From assembly GCA_949987565.1 (NCBI GenBank), contig OX465104.1, positions 3,423,301 to 3,487,300 of the forward strand: DNA of 64,000 nt, in the 5' to 3' direction. A program made the position numbers and the translations under genes. The stretch is from Luidia sarsii. Its lineage: Eukaryota > Echinodermata > Asteroidea > Paxillosida > Luidiidae. The notes beneath the pieces were generated by a model, which was not told the DNA's origin, searched no databases, and saw only the letters and a list, made by a program, of their open reading frames with translations. Positions 22,740 through 34,185 of the stretch are shown here, piece after piece; position 1 is the first letter of the stretch; every line of letters starts with the position of its first letter.

Positions 22740-23570
22740 TTAGAGTTTACTCCGACGAGTGTAGTGCACGAATTGTCACAGCACCAAGTCGAACAGGAAC
22801 GTGTTAGAACAACTCTAAGTTGTGACCGCCAACGAGGAGTACATGTTTATAACACGAAGACGTGGTTGGGTGGTGGCTGTGTCGGAATGCACGGGCTACG
22901 GCTGAAGGCTAATGCTGGGCGAGTCCACTGGAATTGGTCGGCAGCCGCTGATGATGAGTGTAACCCCCCCCCCCCGGGGCTCCGGCGGGCTCGCGTGTAA
23001 TAAGAAGCCGCAGCCCGATGGTTGTTCGGCAAGGGTTTCGGATTATCATCAAGGGTCGTGCATGCGAGGGTGAGAAGAGGGTGTCGGTGTCGCGAGATTC
23101 TGCCGCTTGTAGATTCAGCGGGAATGTTGCCCGCAGGACCCGCGGGAGCTCCGTCAGTCAGGCAGACCGGCCGGTCGGTCGGTCGGGCGGTCGCACCCAC
23201 CCCGTCTTCCCCAGGGACGAGCGGCGGGGAGAGACGGATGAGACACGCTCCGACCGGTCGGTATTATAAGAGACACCGGAGAACCGTGCTTGTGCGTGTG
23301 TGTGTGGGACGTGACACTCCTTTGCCGTCTTGTTGTTCGGGCCGGGATGTCTTGTCAGGGGGGCCCCGCCGCGTTGAACAAGGACGGTGAGAGGGTCGGG
23401 GGGAGAGATGGGGACGGAGAGGGAGGAGGGGAGGAGGGGGCGGGAGGAGATGGGCGTTCGGGGAGTTCGTTGGCATTTGCTCAGCTGCATCTCCGGGTCA
23501 GATTGACTCCGTGTTTGGTTTGGGCTTCTCTTGTGTGGCGTGACTCTACCCGCGTGTCGGAGGGGGATGG
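22740..23570. other. GC-rich intronic stretch
   Basis: No repeat family or supported gene. CpG-rich, with (CCGGTCGGT)-like short repeats near 23168-23190. Possible alternative promoter of the host gene cannot be excluded. Confidence 0.3.
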
Positions 23571-23821
23571 AGGTGTTGATGATGATGATGATGATGATGG
23601 TGTTGATGAGTTGGAAGAATAAGGGGGAGGTGAGGGGAAGGAGGGGAGGAGAAGGGGACGGAGAGAAAGAGAGATGGGTGGAGGGAGAATTACAAAGACA
23701 AGCGAGGAGGACCGGGAGGGGGAGGGGAATGAGGAGCATGAGAATTACGATGAGGAGGACACGAGAGGGAAGAAGGTAGTGAAGAATGAGGGTGGGGCCG
23801 AGAAGGAGTGATTAAAGAGGA

Positions 23822-24362
23822 GGAGATGGCGGTGGCGGTTGTGGTGATGATGGCGGTGCCTTGTGGCGATTATGGAGGTGGTTTGTAGTGATGATGGCGG
23901 TGGGTTGTGGTGATGATGGCGGTGGCTTGTGGTGATGGTGGCGGTGGCTTGTGGTGATGGTGGGGGTGGGTTGTGGTGATGATGGCGGTGGCTTGTGGTG
24001 ATGATGGAGGTGGCTTGTGGTGATGATGGCGGTGGCTTGTGGTGATGATGGCGGTGGCTTGTGGTGATGATGGCGGTGGCTTGTGGTGATGATGGCGGTG
24101 GCTTGTGGTGATGATGGCGGTGGCTTGTGGTGATGATGGCGGTGGCTTGTGGTGATGATGGCGGTGGTTTGTGGTGATGATGGCGGTGGCTTGTGGTGAT
24201 GATGGCGGTGGCTTGTGGTGATGATGGCGGTGGCTTGTGGGGATGATGGCGGTGGCTTGTGGGGATGATGGCGGTGGCGGTTGTGGTGATGATGACAGTG
24301 GCTTGTGGTGATGATGGCGGTGGCTTGTGGTGATGATGTCGGTGGCTTGTGGTGATGATGGA
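23822..24362 (+). repeat. 22-bp minisatellite
   Basis: About 24 units of GTGGTGATGATGGCGGTGGC+TT. Because 22 is not a multiple of 3, the reading frame repeats every 66 bp and stays open on the - strand (HHHHKPPPSSPQATAIITTS), giving a false 282-residue ORF. Confidence 0.93.
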
Positions 24363-24695
24363 GGAAGACGGGAGGTCGATGATGATGAGGGGGAGGATGA
24401 CGACGAGAAGGAAGAGCTGGAGAGGAGAATTGGGAGGATAAGGAGGATGAGGATGATGAGGTTGAAGAGGATTATGATGAGGAGAATTAGGAGGATTAGG
24501 AGGATGAGGAGCATGAGGCTGAAGAGGATGATGATGAAGAGAATATGGAGGATGAGGAGGATGAGGTTGTGAATGATGACGAGGAGAAGAATGAGGAGGA
24601 TTAAGAGGATGAGGTTGAAGTGGATAATGAAGAGAATGTGGAGCATGAGGAGGTTAAGGAGGTTGAGGAGGAGAATAAAGGAGGACGAGGAGATT
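24363..24695 (+). repeat. GAGGAT-rich degenerate array
   Basis: GAGGATGAGGATGAGG-like purine-rich DNA continuing from the 22-bp minisatellite. Confidence 0.8.
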
Positions 24696-25587
24696 GAAGA
24701 TGGGCAGGCCAATAACATTTTTTAGTCATTGTCGTCAAACAAAACGACCATCCCCAATAGACCTCAATCCCAATCCTCCAAATCTCCCCAAGATCTTGAA
24801 ACAGGGCGTCCAAATATCCCACAAAATGACGTACCCAGGCAGCCTACATTCTTCGAAAATCACTAGATCTTGACATTTGAAAAACCAAGCTGTTATGGAG
24901 GAAACCGAGAAGCAAGACTTATTCATCCCCGGAAATTGTCAGACAGCATTTATGCATTAAAACCCTCTGCGCGTCCGAGCAATTATGAACAGCCGCCGCC
25001 ATCTTGTTATTATCATTACTGCTATAGGTTTTTCTTCTTTATTCGGGTCTTGAATTGAAACGCGTGCTGCCCCCGCAGCGGCGGCGAGGCGGGTGCCAGA
25101 CGAGCGGGCTCCGCTAACCAGACCAGGTTTTTTTTCTTCACTTCGTGACTGACACGCCTGTCGCGTCTCTCTTCTGCTGTACACGAGGGTTTGTTGCTCG
25201 CCATTTAATTACCACCGCCCATGTCTGCCTTTTGTTTTAAAGGTCAGCCTCATTGTCTCCCACAGAGGCGATTGCGCAGCATAATATGTATGTATTTTTG
25301 TTTGATAATCTGCTGAGTTTGTATATACTGCGTTACTTTAATTAAAACCATTAGGAGTAATATTTATTAGGCGATTAATGCGGCTGTTTCTAAGCGCACT
25401 ATTGTCTGTCAACAAATTACAAACTGGAACATGAACAAATACCAGAATTATGAATCAGGACTGTTTCAATAGGGGGCCTACATGTTCACAATGCTAACAA
25501 AACTCCATAACGTTTATTAGACCCTTAATACGGCTGTTTCTAAGCGCACCATTTTCTGTCTACAAATTACTACCGTAACTAGAACTT
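24696..25587. other. intronic DNA with a diverged local duplication
   Basis: CGGCTGTTTCTAAGCGCACY and TTTTCTGTCTACAAATTAC-like blocks occur at about 25380-25425 and 25530-25575, an approximately 150-bp tandem duplication. The second copy is interrupted by the element at 25588. Confidence 0.5.
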
Positions 25588-25643
25588 ACAATTTAGTGGG
25601 CCTGACGTTTCGATCTTAGCAGGACCTTTCTCAAAGGCAGAGT
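25588..25643 (-). mobile_element. single-head element with 11-bp target duplication
   Basis: Only head plus CAATTTAG, flanked by AACTAGAACTT (25577-25587) and GACTAGAACTT (25644-25654). Shows that very short, single-head copies are complete insertion products. Confidence 0.8.
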
Positions 25644-25704
25644 GACTAGAACTTCAACAAAATACCAGAATTATGATTTTTTTCAATACACGTATAACGA
25701 TGCT

Positions 25705-26333
25705 AAAACAACAACAACCACAATCACAACCACAACAACCACAGCAACCACAACAGCAACAGCAATAACCACACCCACAATAAAACCACAACACTCTTAA
25801 CAACCACAACAACCACAAACCCCCCCACAACCATAACCACAACCACTACAACAACACCAACCACAACAATCACAACAACCACATTAACCACAGCAACCAT
25901 AACCACAACCTCAACTACGAGCACAGCCACAACCACAAACCACATTGAATACAGCTGCAGCAACAGCAGCCAGAGTAACGGCAGTAAACTCAAAGGCAAC
26001 ATCAGCCAATGGCAGTGACAACTGCAGCCACGAACAACAGCAACAGCTGGCAGCAGCAACAGCAGCAACAGCTGCACCAGCAACAGCTGCACCAGCTGCA
26101 CCAGCAACAGCAGCAACAGCTGCACCAGCAACAGCAGCAACAGCTGCAGCAGCAACAGCTGCAACAGCTGCACCAGCAACAGCAGCAACAGCTGCACCAG
26201 CAACAGCAGCAACAGCTGCAACAGCTGCACCCGCAACAGCAGCAACAGCTGCAGCAGCAACAGATGCAACAGCTGCAGCAGCAACAGCAGCAACAGCTGC
26301 ACCAGCAACAGCTGCAACAGCTGCAGCATGAGC
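25705..26333 (+). repeat. CAACCA then CAGCAACAGCTG array
   Basis: Begins as CAACCACAACAACCACA-like sequence and from about 25950 becomes CAGCAACAGCTGCACCAGCA repeats with multiple CAGCTG sites. Open in four or more frames (Gln, Ala-Thr, Leu-Leu). No gene. Confidence 0.92.
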
Positions 26334-27274
26334 AACGATCAAAAGCTTCCATTATTAACATTAGCGCACTCGAGGAGTACTCGATATGACGGGTGCGTTT
26401 TAGAACGAAGACACTGCAAACCGCAGTACATGTAAATATAGCTGCGTGCACGCTTTCACCGCGGGCACATTTTTTTCTGCCCCACCTTTAATAATACCGA
26501 GCGAGAGAGAGAGAGACAGAGATATGGAGACGGAGAAAATGTCATGGAGATTGATACAGCACGGCCGACCTTTTCATGGAAGAGGCCCTTTGAAGGGCGA
26601 ATTAATAATGCAGTGGATGGACGGGGCCCCAGTACGAGGTTGTAGTCTATAATTATTATCAGCCCCCCTTCCATCCACTCAACCAACCTCCTTGCATCGG
26701 AGGCCTCTGCAACAGAGGGGGAGTACAAGACACTGCTAATGTTGGCAAGGGCGGAGGGGGAGAACCTCGCGTGTGTCAATGAGAACGCCCGCTTTCAAAC
26801 CACGAGTCTTCTAAAAACCGATTTATGGTTGTGTTTGGTTTTTTGTTGTTGTATAGAGTCCTGTATATAGGCGGACCGCGTTCCGTCCGGCGGACAAACA
26901 CGACGGAGTGTATACGGGGTTTGTTGCTCACGAAGGCGGCGGCCGAGGGGGGCCTGTATCTCCGCTCGGCCGGCTGATCAACAGATGAAAGAGGGGGAGG
27001 AGGAGGAGGAGGAGGAGGAGGAGGAGGGGTGGAGGCTGTGGGGGCGTGTGTCGGGGGAGAGGGAAGCTCTCCAAAAATAGGAGTCGCATCCCGGAGTGTT
27101 GATAACCTAGATCGAGTCTGAGACCTGCATGTAAACAACCCGGGGAACAGAAAAGAAACTACAACCCACGCGCACCATTGCGCAGCATCTGGAGAGAATT
27201 GCATCGTGTTCCAACTTGACATTTTCTTCTGTGGGCAGCGGCGTTTCAAGAATGATCACCAGTACTACCCTTCT
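26334..27274. other. intronic DNA with a (GAG)n tract
   Basis: GAGGAGGAGG run at about 26993-27027 and AGAGAGAG near 26503. Otherwise no features. Confidence 0.5.
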
Positions 27275-27330
27275 CTGGTGTCTTTGAGAATGGTCCTGCT
27301 AGGATCGAAACGTCAGGCCCCACTGATTAT
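27275..27330 (+). mobile_element. single-head copy of the GATCCTAGCAGG element
   Basis: GTCTTTGAGAATGGTCCTGC, then TAGGATCGAAACGTCAGGCC. Confidence 0.65.
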
Positions 27331-27552
27331 AGTTGCAGTGAACATTTTTTGGCAACATTTAATATAGCACTTTTAAGTCTTGGACAAAAAAAAAGATATT
27401 TGAGAGCGGCATTGCCTTTGAGAAAGCTCCTGATATTGGTATAATCGATTTTTTTCAGTCCAAATAATCTGCAATTTTGGTCATTATTAGGCCAAACGAT
27501 AAGCCAGTGGTTAAATGGAAATTTTGCTGGGGTCGCCGTGTGGCACTTCTCT

Positions 27553-27955
27553 TTCAAGAAGGAATGTGGCTCTGAAAAGAGCCGGTACCTCAACGTGTCG
27601 GGTAGTGTGCACTCTGGCCGTCGTCTGGAGACTGCTGGATTTCAACTATCACCGGTGTAGGCCTATTATAAGCCCGATGAGAGCGTTGGGGTGTGGAGAA
27701 TCTTTCAAGCCAGTATTATTAAACTCGCTCCATCCACCATTATAAACGAATGAAGTGGATACAAATGATATTTGAAGATTTTTTTTCATGGTGAGAATGG
27801 CAGAAGGAGTAGGTTTGAAGAAGGAATAGGTTGGTGAGTATGTGAAGACGAGCAGAGTACACCGTTCGAAACGTCGAGTTCCACCGGTTCTTTTCAGAAC
27901 CACACATATACTCACAAAAGAGATATTTTACATGGTGTCACCGCAAACCTATACT
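27553..27955. repeat. dispersed repeat with histone-type stem-loops, copy 3
   Basis: Inverted pair: GGCTCTGAAAAGAGCC at 27568-27583 (sense on - strand) and GGTTCTTTTCAGAACC at 27886-27901 (+ strand), separated by 300 bp. The shared flanks are GTACCTCAACGTGTCGGGTA and CCGTTCGAAACGTCGAGTTC, and the end is TACATGGTGTCACCGCAAAC as in 17490-17505. Confidence 0.75.
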
Positions 27956-28029
27956 CCTTCTGAAATGGATACACTTCAGCTACTTGGATGCTGTGTAGTC
28001 TGCCACTAGCCCAGTCTGTCCGACCGTCT

Positions 28030-28090
28030 CGCCTGCCTTTGAGAAAGGCCAAGCTGGGATCGAAACGTAAGGCCCTCTAGGTTTCCGAGA
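28030..28090 (+). mobile_element. single-head copy of the GATCCTAGCAGG element, diverged
   Basis: CTGCCTTTGAGAAAGGCCAA, then GCTGGGATCGAAACGTAAGG and CCCTCTAGG. Confidence 0.6.
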
Positions 28091-28644
28091 TTGTTCAAAT
28101 CGGCCATTATTTTTAGGTCAGTAATCGACTCGCAGTATCCTCGTATCATTGTGTGTGAAATTTGATTCGCCCAGCATAACCACGAAGGAATCCTCCATGG
28201 CATAACATAACAGCAAAACAAGAGGGTAGGCCTATACACTATCTCTGACTCAGCTATAGGGGACACGCAAGGTGCTTGATTTAATCACGAACCGGGGGAG
28301 CTGTTCGCTTCGGCTGAAAACAAACCTATTCTTGGCAGAGGTCCAGGTTAGGGTGCTCGCTCTTTTAAATATAGCTCCCGGGCACGTGCTGCCCAAGGAA
28401 GCGGACGTATTAAGCTTGCGGTCTCCGCACGCAGGAGGTCAGATGAGGTTGACCCGGTTATTCTGGCGGGACTTCGACTGGGGGTATAAGTTAGTATAAC
28501 CATCAGTGGCGCTATGGCCCAGTCTACGAATCCACGGATCAGGCTCGGGCTCAGGCTTCGTCTCCGTCTGACAAAACCTGAAAATCCGGGTTGGGGTTTG
28601 TCATTCCTGCATGGCTTGTTAAGTACTGATGTGATAATATACCA

Positions 28645-29019
28645 TTAAAGGCCTATACAACATTGGGAAGATCGGGAAACATCGATGTCCACAGATTTCC
28701 CTCTAATTTACAGTTTGTAGTTGCATGGACATGATATAATCCTCATGTTGATATCTTACGTTCTGGGATGCTGTACTTTTCGAGAAATATTCACTCAAAA
28801 AATCAACAAATAGTTTATTACTCGCGAGTAACAAACTATTTCTTACACTACAGAACGGTGCGAAAACCGTGACGGTGTTTTGCATTTTTCTACTTTCTCA
28901 GATTACCATTATTTTGAGCTAAACCCTTCTCAGCATTTGCTTTTTTGGAATGTTTAATGGTTTAACACACAAACTGTGGCAATCTTTTGACCTTTACCAA
29001 TGTTGTATAGGGCCTTTAA
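28645..29019. mobile_element. TTAA-flanked inverted-repeat MITE with central hairpin
   Basis: 375 bp, reverse orientation of 556-920. Ends TTAAAGGCCTATACAACATT and ATGTTGTATAGGGCCTTTAA. The centre is an AATAGTTTATTACTC-GCGAGTAACAAACTATT palindrome at about 28810-28843. Confidence 0.75.
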
Positions 29020-29950
29020 ATATCTTTTCTTCTCGGATTTTACTTCCCTTTCAATATGTGTGTTCCAAACCGAGGCTGTTAATAAGCAATAGTCTGGCAC
29101 CTAGTCCATAACGCAGATTCTGCGCGTGCTTTTACCATTCGGGTATACGGGGAACCCCACAAAGAGGGCCGAGCCTCGATAAGATTCATTGCCATTCCCC
29201 CCCCAAAAAAAAAAAATCACTTTGTAGCATTTCTGACAAGTAAATCGGTCAGGTAACGATGACTGATATCATTGAGCTATGTATATCGAAGTGCACCGAA
29301 TAGAATATAATGGCAGACGATTTTATCGGATTAAGCGTGAAGTGCTTTAGTTCAGACACGATTTTTCCCGCCATAAATGTTTATTATTTGTAAGTGGGCA
29401 GCGTCCGAAGGGGATTCTCTCTCACTTGATTGGATGATTACGGGCCACGTGACTTTTACCAGCGATGTGAGTGGCTCTGTTACGCCCACTAATTTATGCA
29501 AACCAGGAGGCAAATCTGATTTCCCATCCCACTGTCTTTACAAATTTGGACCATAGAATTCGAATCTGATCTGTACATATTCTATTCGGTTCTTAAAGGC
29601 TTTGTCGGTCCCGGGATTTTTTTGGGGGAGCCGGCATCTTGGGAGTTGGAGGCAATCCGTTGGTGCGGTGTCCTCTCCCCGTCTCAATATGTGAATCCTG
29701 GGCGGTGAATGCTCGTCTTTAGGGACTACACTGAACCGTGGATAGAACCCGTGCGAAGGGTCGCCTTGTCTGTCTGCCATGGCATTTGGTATATACTCAA
29801 CGCCCTCATCATAATAATGCATACGGGAGTATGTATATATGCAGCATGCATCTGTGCCTTGTCATAATAGCTCGCCGGCGTGTTCATCTTCATAAACATC
29901 TCTGATCCCCGCATCTCTGTCTCTCAGTCTGCGTTTGTCTTTTAGTTGTC
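29020..29950. other. intronic DNA without recognised features
   Basis: No repeat family or supported reading frame. Confidence 0.4.
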
Positions 29951-30800
29951 TCAGTCTGTCTCAGTTTGTGTGTCAGTCTGTGTATCATTCTGTGTCTCAG
30001 TCTGTGTCTCAGTCTGTGTCTCAGTCTGTGTCTCAGTCTGTGTCTCAGTCTGTGTCTCAGTCTGTGTCTCAGTCTGTGTCTCAGTCTGTGTCTCAGTCTG
30101 TGTCTCAGTCTGTGTCTCAGTCTGTGTCTCAGTCTGTGTCTCAGTCTGTGTCTCAGTCTGTGTCTCAGTCTGTGTGTCAGTCTGTGTCTCAGTCTGTGCC
30201 TCAGTCTGTGCCTCAGTCTGTGTCTCAGTCTGTGTCTCAGTCTGTGTCTCAGTTTGTGTCTCAGTCTGTGTCTCAGTCTCTGTCTCAGTCTGTGTGTCAG
30301 TCTGTGTCTCAGTCTGTGTCTCAGTCTGTGTCTTAGTCTGTGTCTCAGTCTGTGTCTCAGTCTCTGTCTCAGTCTGTGTCTCAGTATCCCTTTCTGCCTC
30401 TGTATCTTTAGCTGTCTCGCTGTCTCTATCTGTCTCAGTCTTGGTCTCTGTCTGTGTCTCAGTCTCTTTTTGTCTCTGTTTCTGTATATGTCTCTATCTG
30501 TATCCGTCTGTCTATGTCTGTCACTGTCTCTATCTGCCTCTGCATTCGTCTCACTCTGCATCTGTCTCTTTTTTGACTATGTACATGTACATGTATCTGT
30601 CTCTGTCTCTCTGTCTCTATCTATCTCTGCCTCTGTCTCTCTGCCTCTATCTATCTCTGCCTCTGTCTCTCTGCCTCTGTCTCTCTGCTTCTGTCTCTAC
30701 CTCTGTCTCTACCTCTGTCTCTCTGTCTCTCTTTCTGTCTCTGCCTCTATCTGTCTCTGTCTCTGTCTCAGTTTCTCTCCCACTCTCTCCAAGTCATGCA
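29951..30800 (+). repeat. 12-bp (TCTGTGTCTCAG)n array grading into TCTGTC/TCTCTG repeats
   Basis: About 33 units of the 12-mer to about 30385, then looser CTGTCTCTGTCT sequence with a TGTACATGTACATGTA insert at about 30580-30595. Repeated Ser-Val-Ser-Gln and Cys-Val-Ser-Val frames are artefacts. Confidence 0.95.
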
Positions 30801-31436
30801 ACACCAACAACGAAAACCATCATGATAAATTTAACGAAAATCCCCCTTTTTCGGATTGAGTATTTTCACTCGGGGATTTGCACAATTGAAACCTGGAGCG
30901 ATGCCAATAATTCGTACTGGTACCCCGCTCGTAGGTGTCCGTAAGCTGAACACCGCCCCCGGCAGATTACCAGGGATCTCCAATATACAGTGTCCTTTTG
31001 GTATAGAGGCCGCGTCAGTCGTAAATCTTCTTACCGTCGCATCATCTTTCCTACCATTTTGATTTGTTTTCCTTTAATGGGACATGCTAGGTTCATCGTC
31101 CTGTGACGTCAGTCGTCGGTGCTATTCTTAGGTCTGTTTACGATCTCCTTGTGACCGGGCGCTGTTTTTGCGTTTTGGCGGGGGGCATAACGAAGCGATT
31201 GCCGGGTGGGGGCTTCGTCACTTCGATCGGGGAGGTTTGGGGGAGGGAGATGAAAAATGGTACCGCGGAACGAGAATTGGAGAGATAAGTGATTCGGAGA
31301 CGCCTGGGAAAGACCCTGGTCTGGGTCAACTAGGGATTGGGGGTCGCCTTGCTGGAAAAACATGTTTTTATTTTCATTGACCGTTTTGGAGAAAAAAAGA
31401 GGAAAATCTTCTTTGATAGTGGGTCAATATTGATGG
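30801..31436. other. intronic DNA without recognised features
   Basis: Nothing supported. Confidence 0.4.
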
Positions 31437-32450
31437 ATTGGAAAGGAATGGAATGGAATGGAATGGATTGGAATGGAATGGAATGGAATGGAATAGAATG
31501 GAATGGAATGGATTGGAAAGGAATTGAATGGAATGGAATAGAATGGAATGGAATGGAATGGAATGGAATGGAATGGAATGGAATGGAATGGAATGGAATG
31601 GAATGGAATGGAATGGAATGGAATGGAATGGAATGGAATGGAATGGATTGGAAAGGAATTGAATGGAATGGAATAGAATGGAATGGAATGGAATGGAATG
31701 GAATGGAATGGAATGGAATGGAATGGAATGGAATGGAATGGAATGGAATGGAATGGAATGGAATGGAATGGATTGGATTGGAAAGGAATGGAATGGAATG
31801 GAATGGAATGAAATGGAATGGAATGGAAAGGAATGGAATGGAATGGAATGGAATGGAATGGAAAGGAATGGAATGGAATGGAATGAAATGGGATGGGATG
31901 GAATGGAATGGAATGGAATGGATGGAATGGATGGAATGGAATGGAATGGAAAGGAAAGGAAAGGAATGGAATGGAATGGAATGGAATGGAATGGAATGGA
32001 ATGGAATGGAATGGAATGGAATGGAATGGAATGGAATGGAATGGAATGGAATGGAATGGAATGGAATGGAATGGAATGGAATGGAATGGAATGGAACGGA
32101 ATGGAATGGAATGGAAAGGAATGGGATGTTTGGAAAGGAATGGAATGGAATGGAATGGAATGGAATGGAATGGAATGGAATGGAATGGAACGGAATGGAG
32201 TGAAATTAAATGAAAAAATGAAATGGAATGAAATGAAATGAAATGAAATGAAATGAAATGAAATGAAATGAAATGAAATGAAATGAAATGAAATGAAATG
32301 AAATGAAATGAAATGAAATGAAATGAAATGTAAACAATTAAATGGAATGAAATGAAATGAAAAAAATGAAATAAAATGAAATGAATTGAAATGAAATGAA
32401 ATGAAATGAAACAAAAAATACGAAACGAAACGAAATGAAACGAAACATGA
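31437..32450 (+). repeat. (GGAAT)n satellite-like array passing into (GAAAT)n
   Basis: About 750 bp of near-perfect GGAAT with GGATT and GGAAA variants, then from about 32215 GAAAT pentamers to 32410 and finally GAAAC. GGAAT is the pentamer of human satellites II/III, presumably by convergence. Pentamers keep several frames open on both strands (up to 373 residues), none real. Confidence 0.97.
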
Positions 32451-32964
32451 TAAATTAGTCCCCGATCACATTTGGGTATCTTTTTAAAATGTATCTGCCA
32501 CTCCCTTCGCTCGTCCTCGTCATCTCCACAAATCCTTTGCTGCACTCGATCGAGTTGCAGGCCCTTTTCAATTCCGCCACATTAAATGTCAAATGGGATG
32601 AAAGTGATCATAGCCAGTGTGTCTGCCTATTATGTATAAACATACGAACCCCAATGACGTCAGGAATCCCCACGTGAACAACCCCCCCTCCTCCCCCTCC
32701 ACCAAAAGAAAAGTGTTTGTGAATTGAGGGACCTGGGGAAGGCGAGAGGAGAGAGAGGTAAAGGTGGCGTTTTTTTTTTGGCCCCGTCGGATGAGTTTGA
32801 TGCACCTCCGGCTGGCTCGAGGCCTTTCCCCCCTTCTAGGTCCGTTGCCATGGCAATGTGCTCTGACGTCAATCCAGTCACGTGGTCCACGAGGTGCCGG
32901 GGACGGTTATGAAGCTATTTTTAAAGGAATGGGCGCTAATATTGCCAACTGAATAACAACATTT
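32451..32964. other. intronic DNA without recognised features
   Basis: Nothing supported. Confidence 0.4.
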
Positions 32965-33045
32965 AGGAGGGCTGAAGTTTCGATCCTAGCAGCAAAGTTT
33001 CAGCCCGGCTAGGATTGAAATGTTAGGCCCTCCTAAATTTAGATT
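32965..33045. mobile_element. inverted-dimer element, diverged
   Basis: GGAGGGCTGAAGTTTCGATC, then AGCCCGGCTAGGATTGAAAT and TTAGGCCCTCCTAAATT. Inverted arms recognisable but mutated. Confidence 0.65.
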
Positions 33046-34185
33046 TTGTGTGGGTTTGTTTAGAAAAAAACCCCGTAAAATATCCTGCCATATACCCTTT
33101 GTAATTATATAGAGTTTATTTATACAGATTCTTACTCAGAAGGATTAGCACAAGGGTCGAGATTTAAAAGCAGATGTTTTGTACTTTTCTATTATACATG
33201 TTTTGTTTACATTCTGAATTATCACGGCATGTTGGAGAAATAAACTTTTCCGCCGCATTTTTTCCCCCAAAAGCTGCGCATGCGCTTAAGCAATCCGTGT
33301 CACTTGAACATGCCGGATCTGGTTCTGGGGATGACGTCAGCCGTCAGTATTATGGGATATCGTCTGTTATCGTGTATGTTTGTGCTGTAGCTGGATTGCG
33401 GTGGTGGTGAGTTTGCGCGAGGCTCAATCGGCGTAGGTGTAGAGGTAACGCATGCGAGGCGGTACGTACAATGCTGCTCACCCGCTCTACGGTCGCGTCC
33501 ATAAAGGTAGCGTGCACTAAAACCCGAACCAGCCCGCCTCCCGACATGTTTATCCCCGATGCGGATTAAAGAGGGCGGAAGGAGGGAGGTTGGGGGCGGG
33601 GCGGGGGGAGGGGGGGGGGGTACAGGCAGATTTTCCATCATAATGTCATGACGTCAGACTGTGTGGATCTCTCTAGGCGCGTATTTAGCCAGACGGTGAA
33701 TAGTCGAAGCACGAAATGACTTAGCCAACCTAAAAAAATCTCTCCCTGACCCCCCCCCCAAAAAAAATAAATAAAAAAAAATGGCCACTTATCTTCGGCT
33801 GATTTGGCTTTCAGATTACGCGGAGCAGCCCCTCTGTGGTTGGAAGGGGTAGGGCACCGTCCGCCTACACACACACACACGGAGCTTCTATGCTAGACTT
33901 AGTTCGCGATATATTAACTCGATGCGGTGCCGCAAAACCGCCCGCGGATTTATTACGGCTACAGTCTACACAAACACGAAGACAAACAGCCACTTCCCCG
34001 CTCCCTCCCCCCCCTCTCTCTGGCCCCCCATCCCCCTCTCCCCTCTGCGGAAAAATTGAAATGTCATACGTAGCCCCAACCCCCGACCCCCACCCCCAGA
34101 AGCAAGGATTCCAGACACTCGCTGACGTCACTTAGCAACCGTGGCGGTTTTTCTCGTCTCACGGATGTCCGTTGATGAATTCGCC
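33046..34185. other. intronic DNA, GC- and CT-rich patches
   Basis: No repeat family; homopolymer G/C runs near 33600-33620 and 33750. Confidence 0.4.

Noticed and set aside
23870..24718. 282-residue His/Pro-rich frame
   Set aside because: Three-phase translation of a 22-bp minisatellite.
25945..26331. Polyglutamine protein over the CAGCAACAGCTG array
   Set aside because: Open in several frames on both strands equally; no flanking coding sequence.
16056..27901. True histone gene 3' ends
   Set aside because: No histone reading frame within reach on either strand; the stem-loops sit in dispersed repeats.
31374..32545. Very long open frames (up to 373 residues) over the GGAAT/GAAAT array, both strands
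   Set aside because: Pure pentamer repeat without stops; no start context, domain or composition of a protein.
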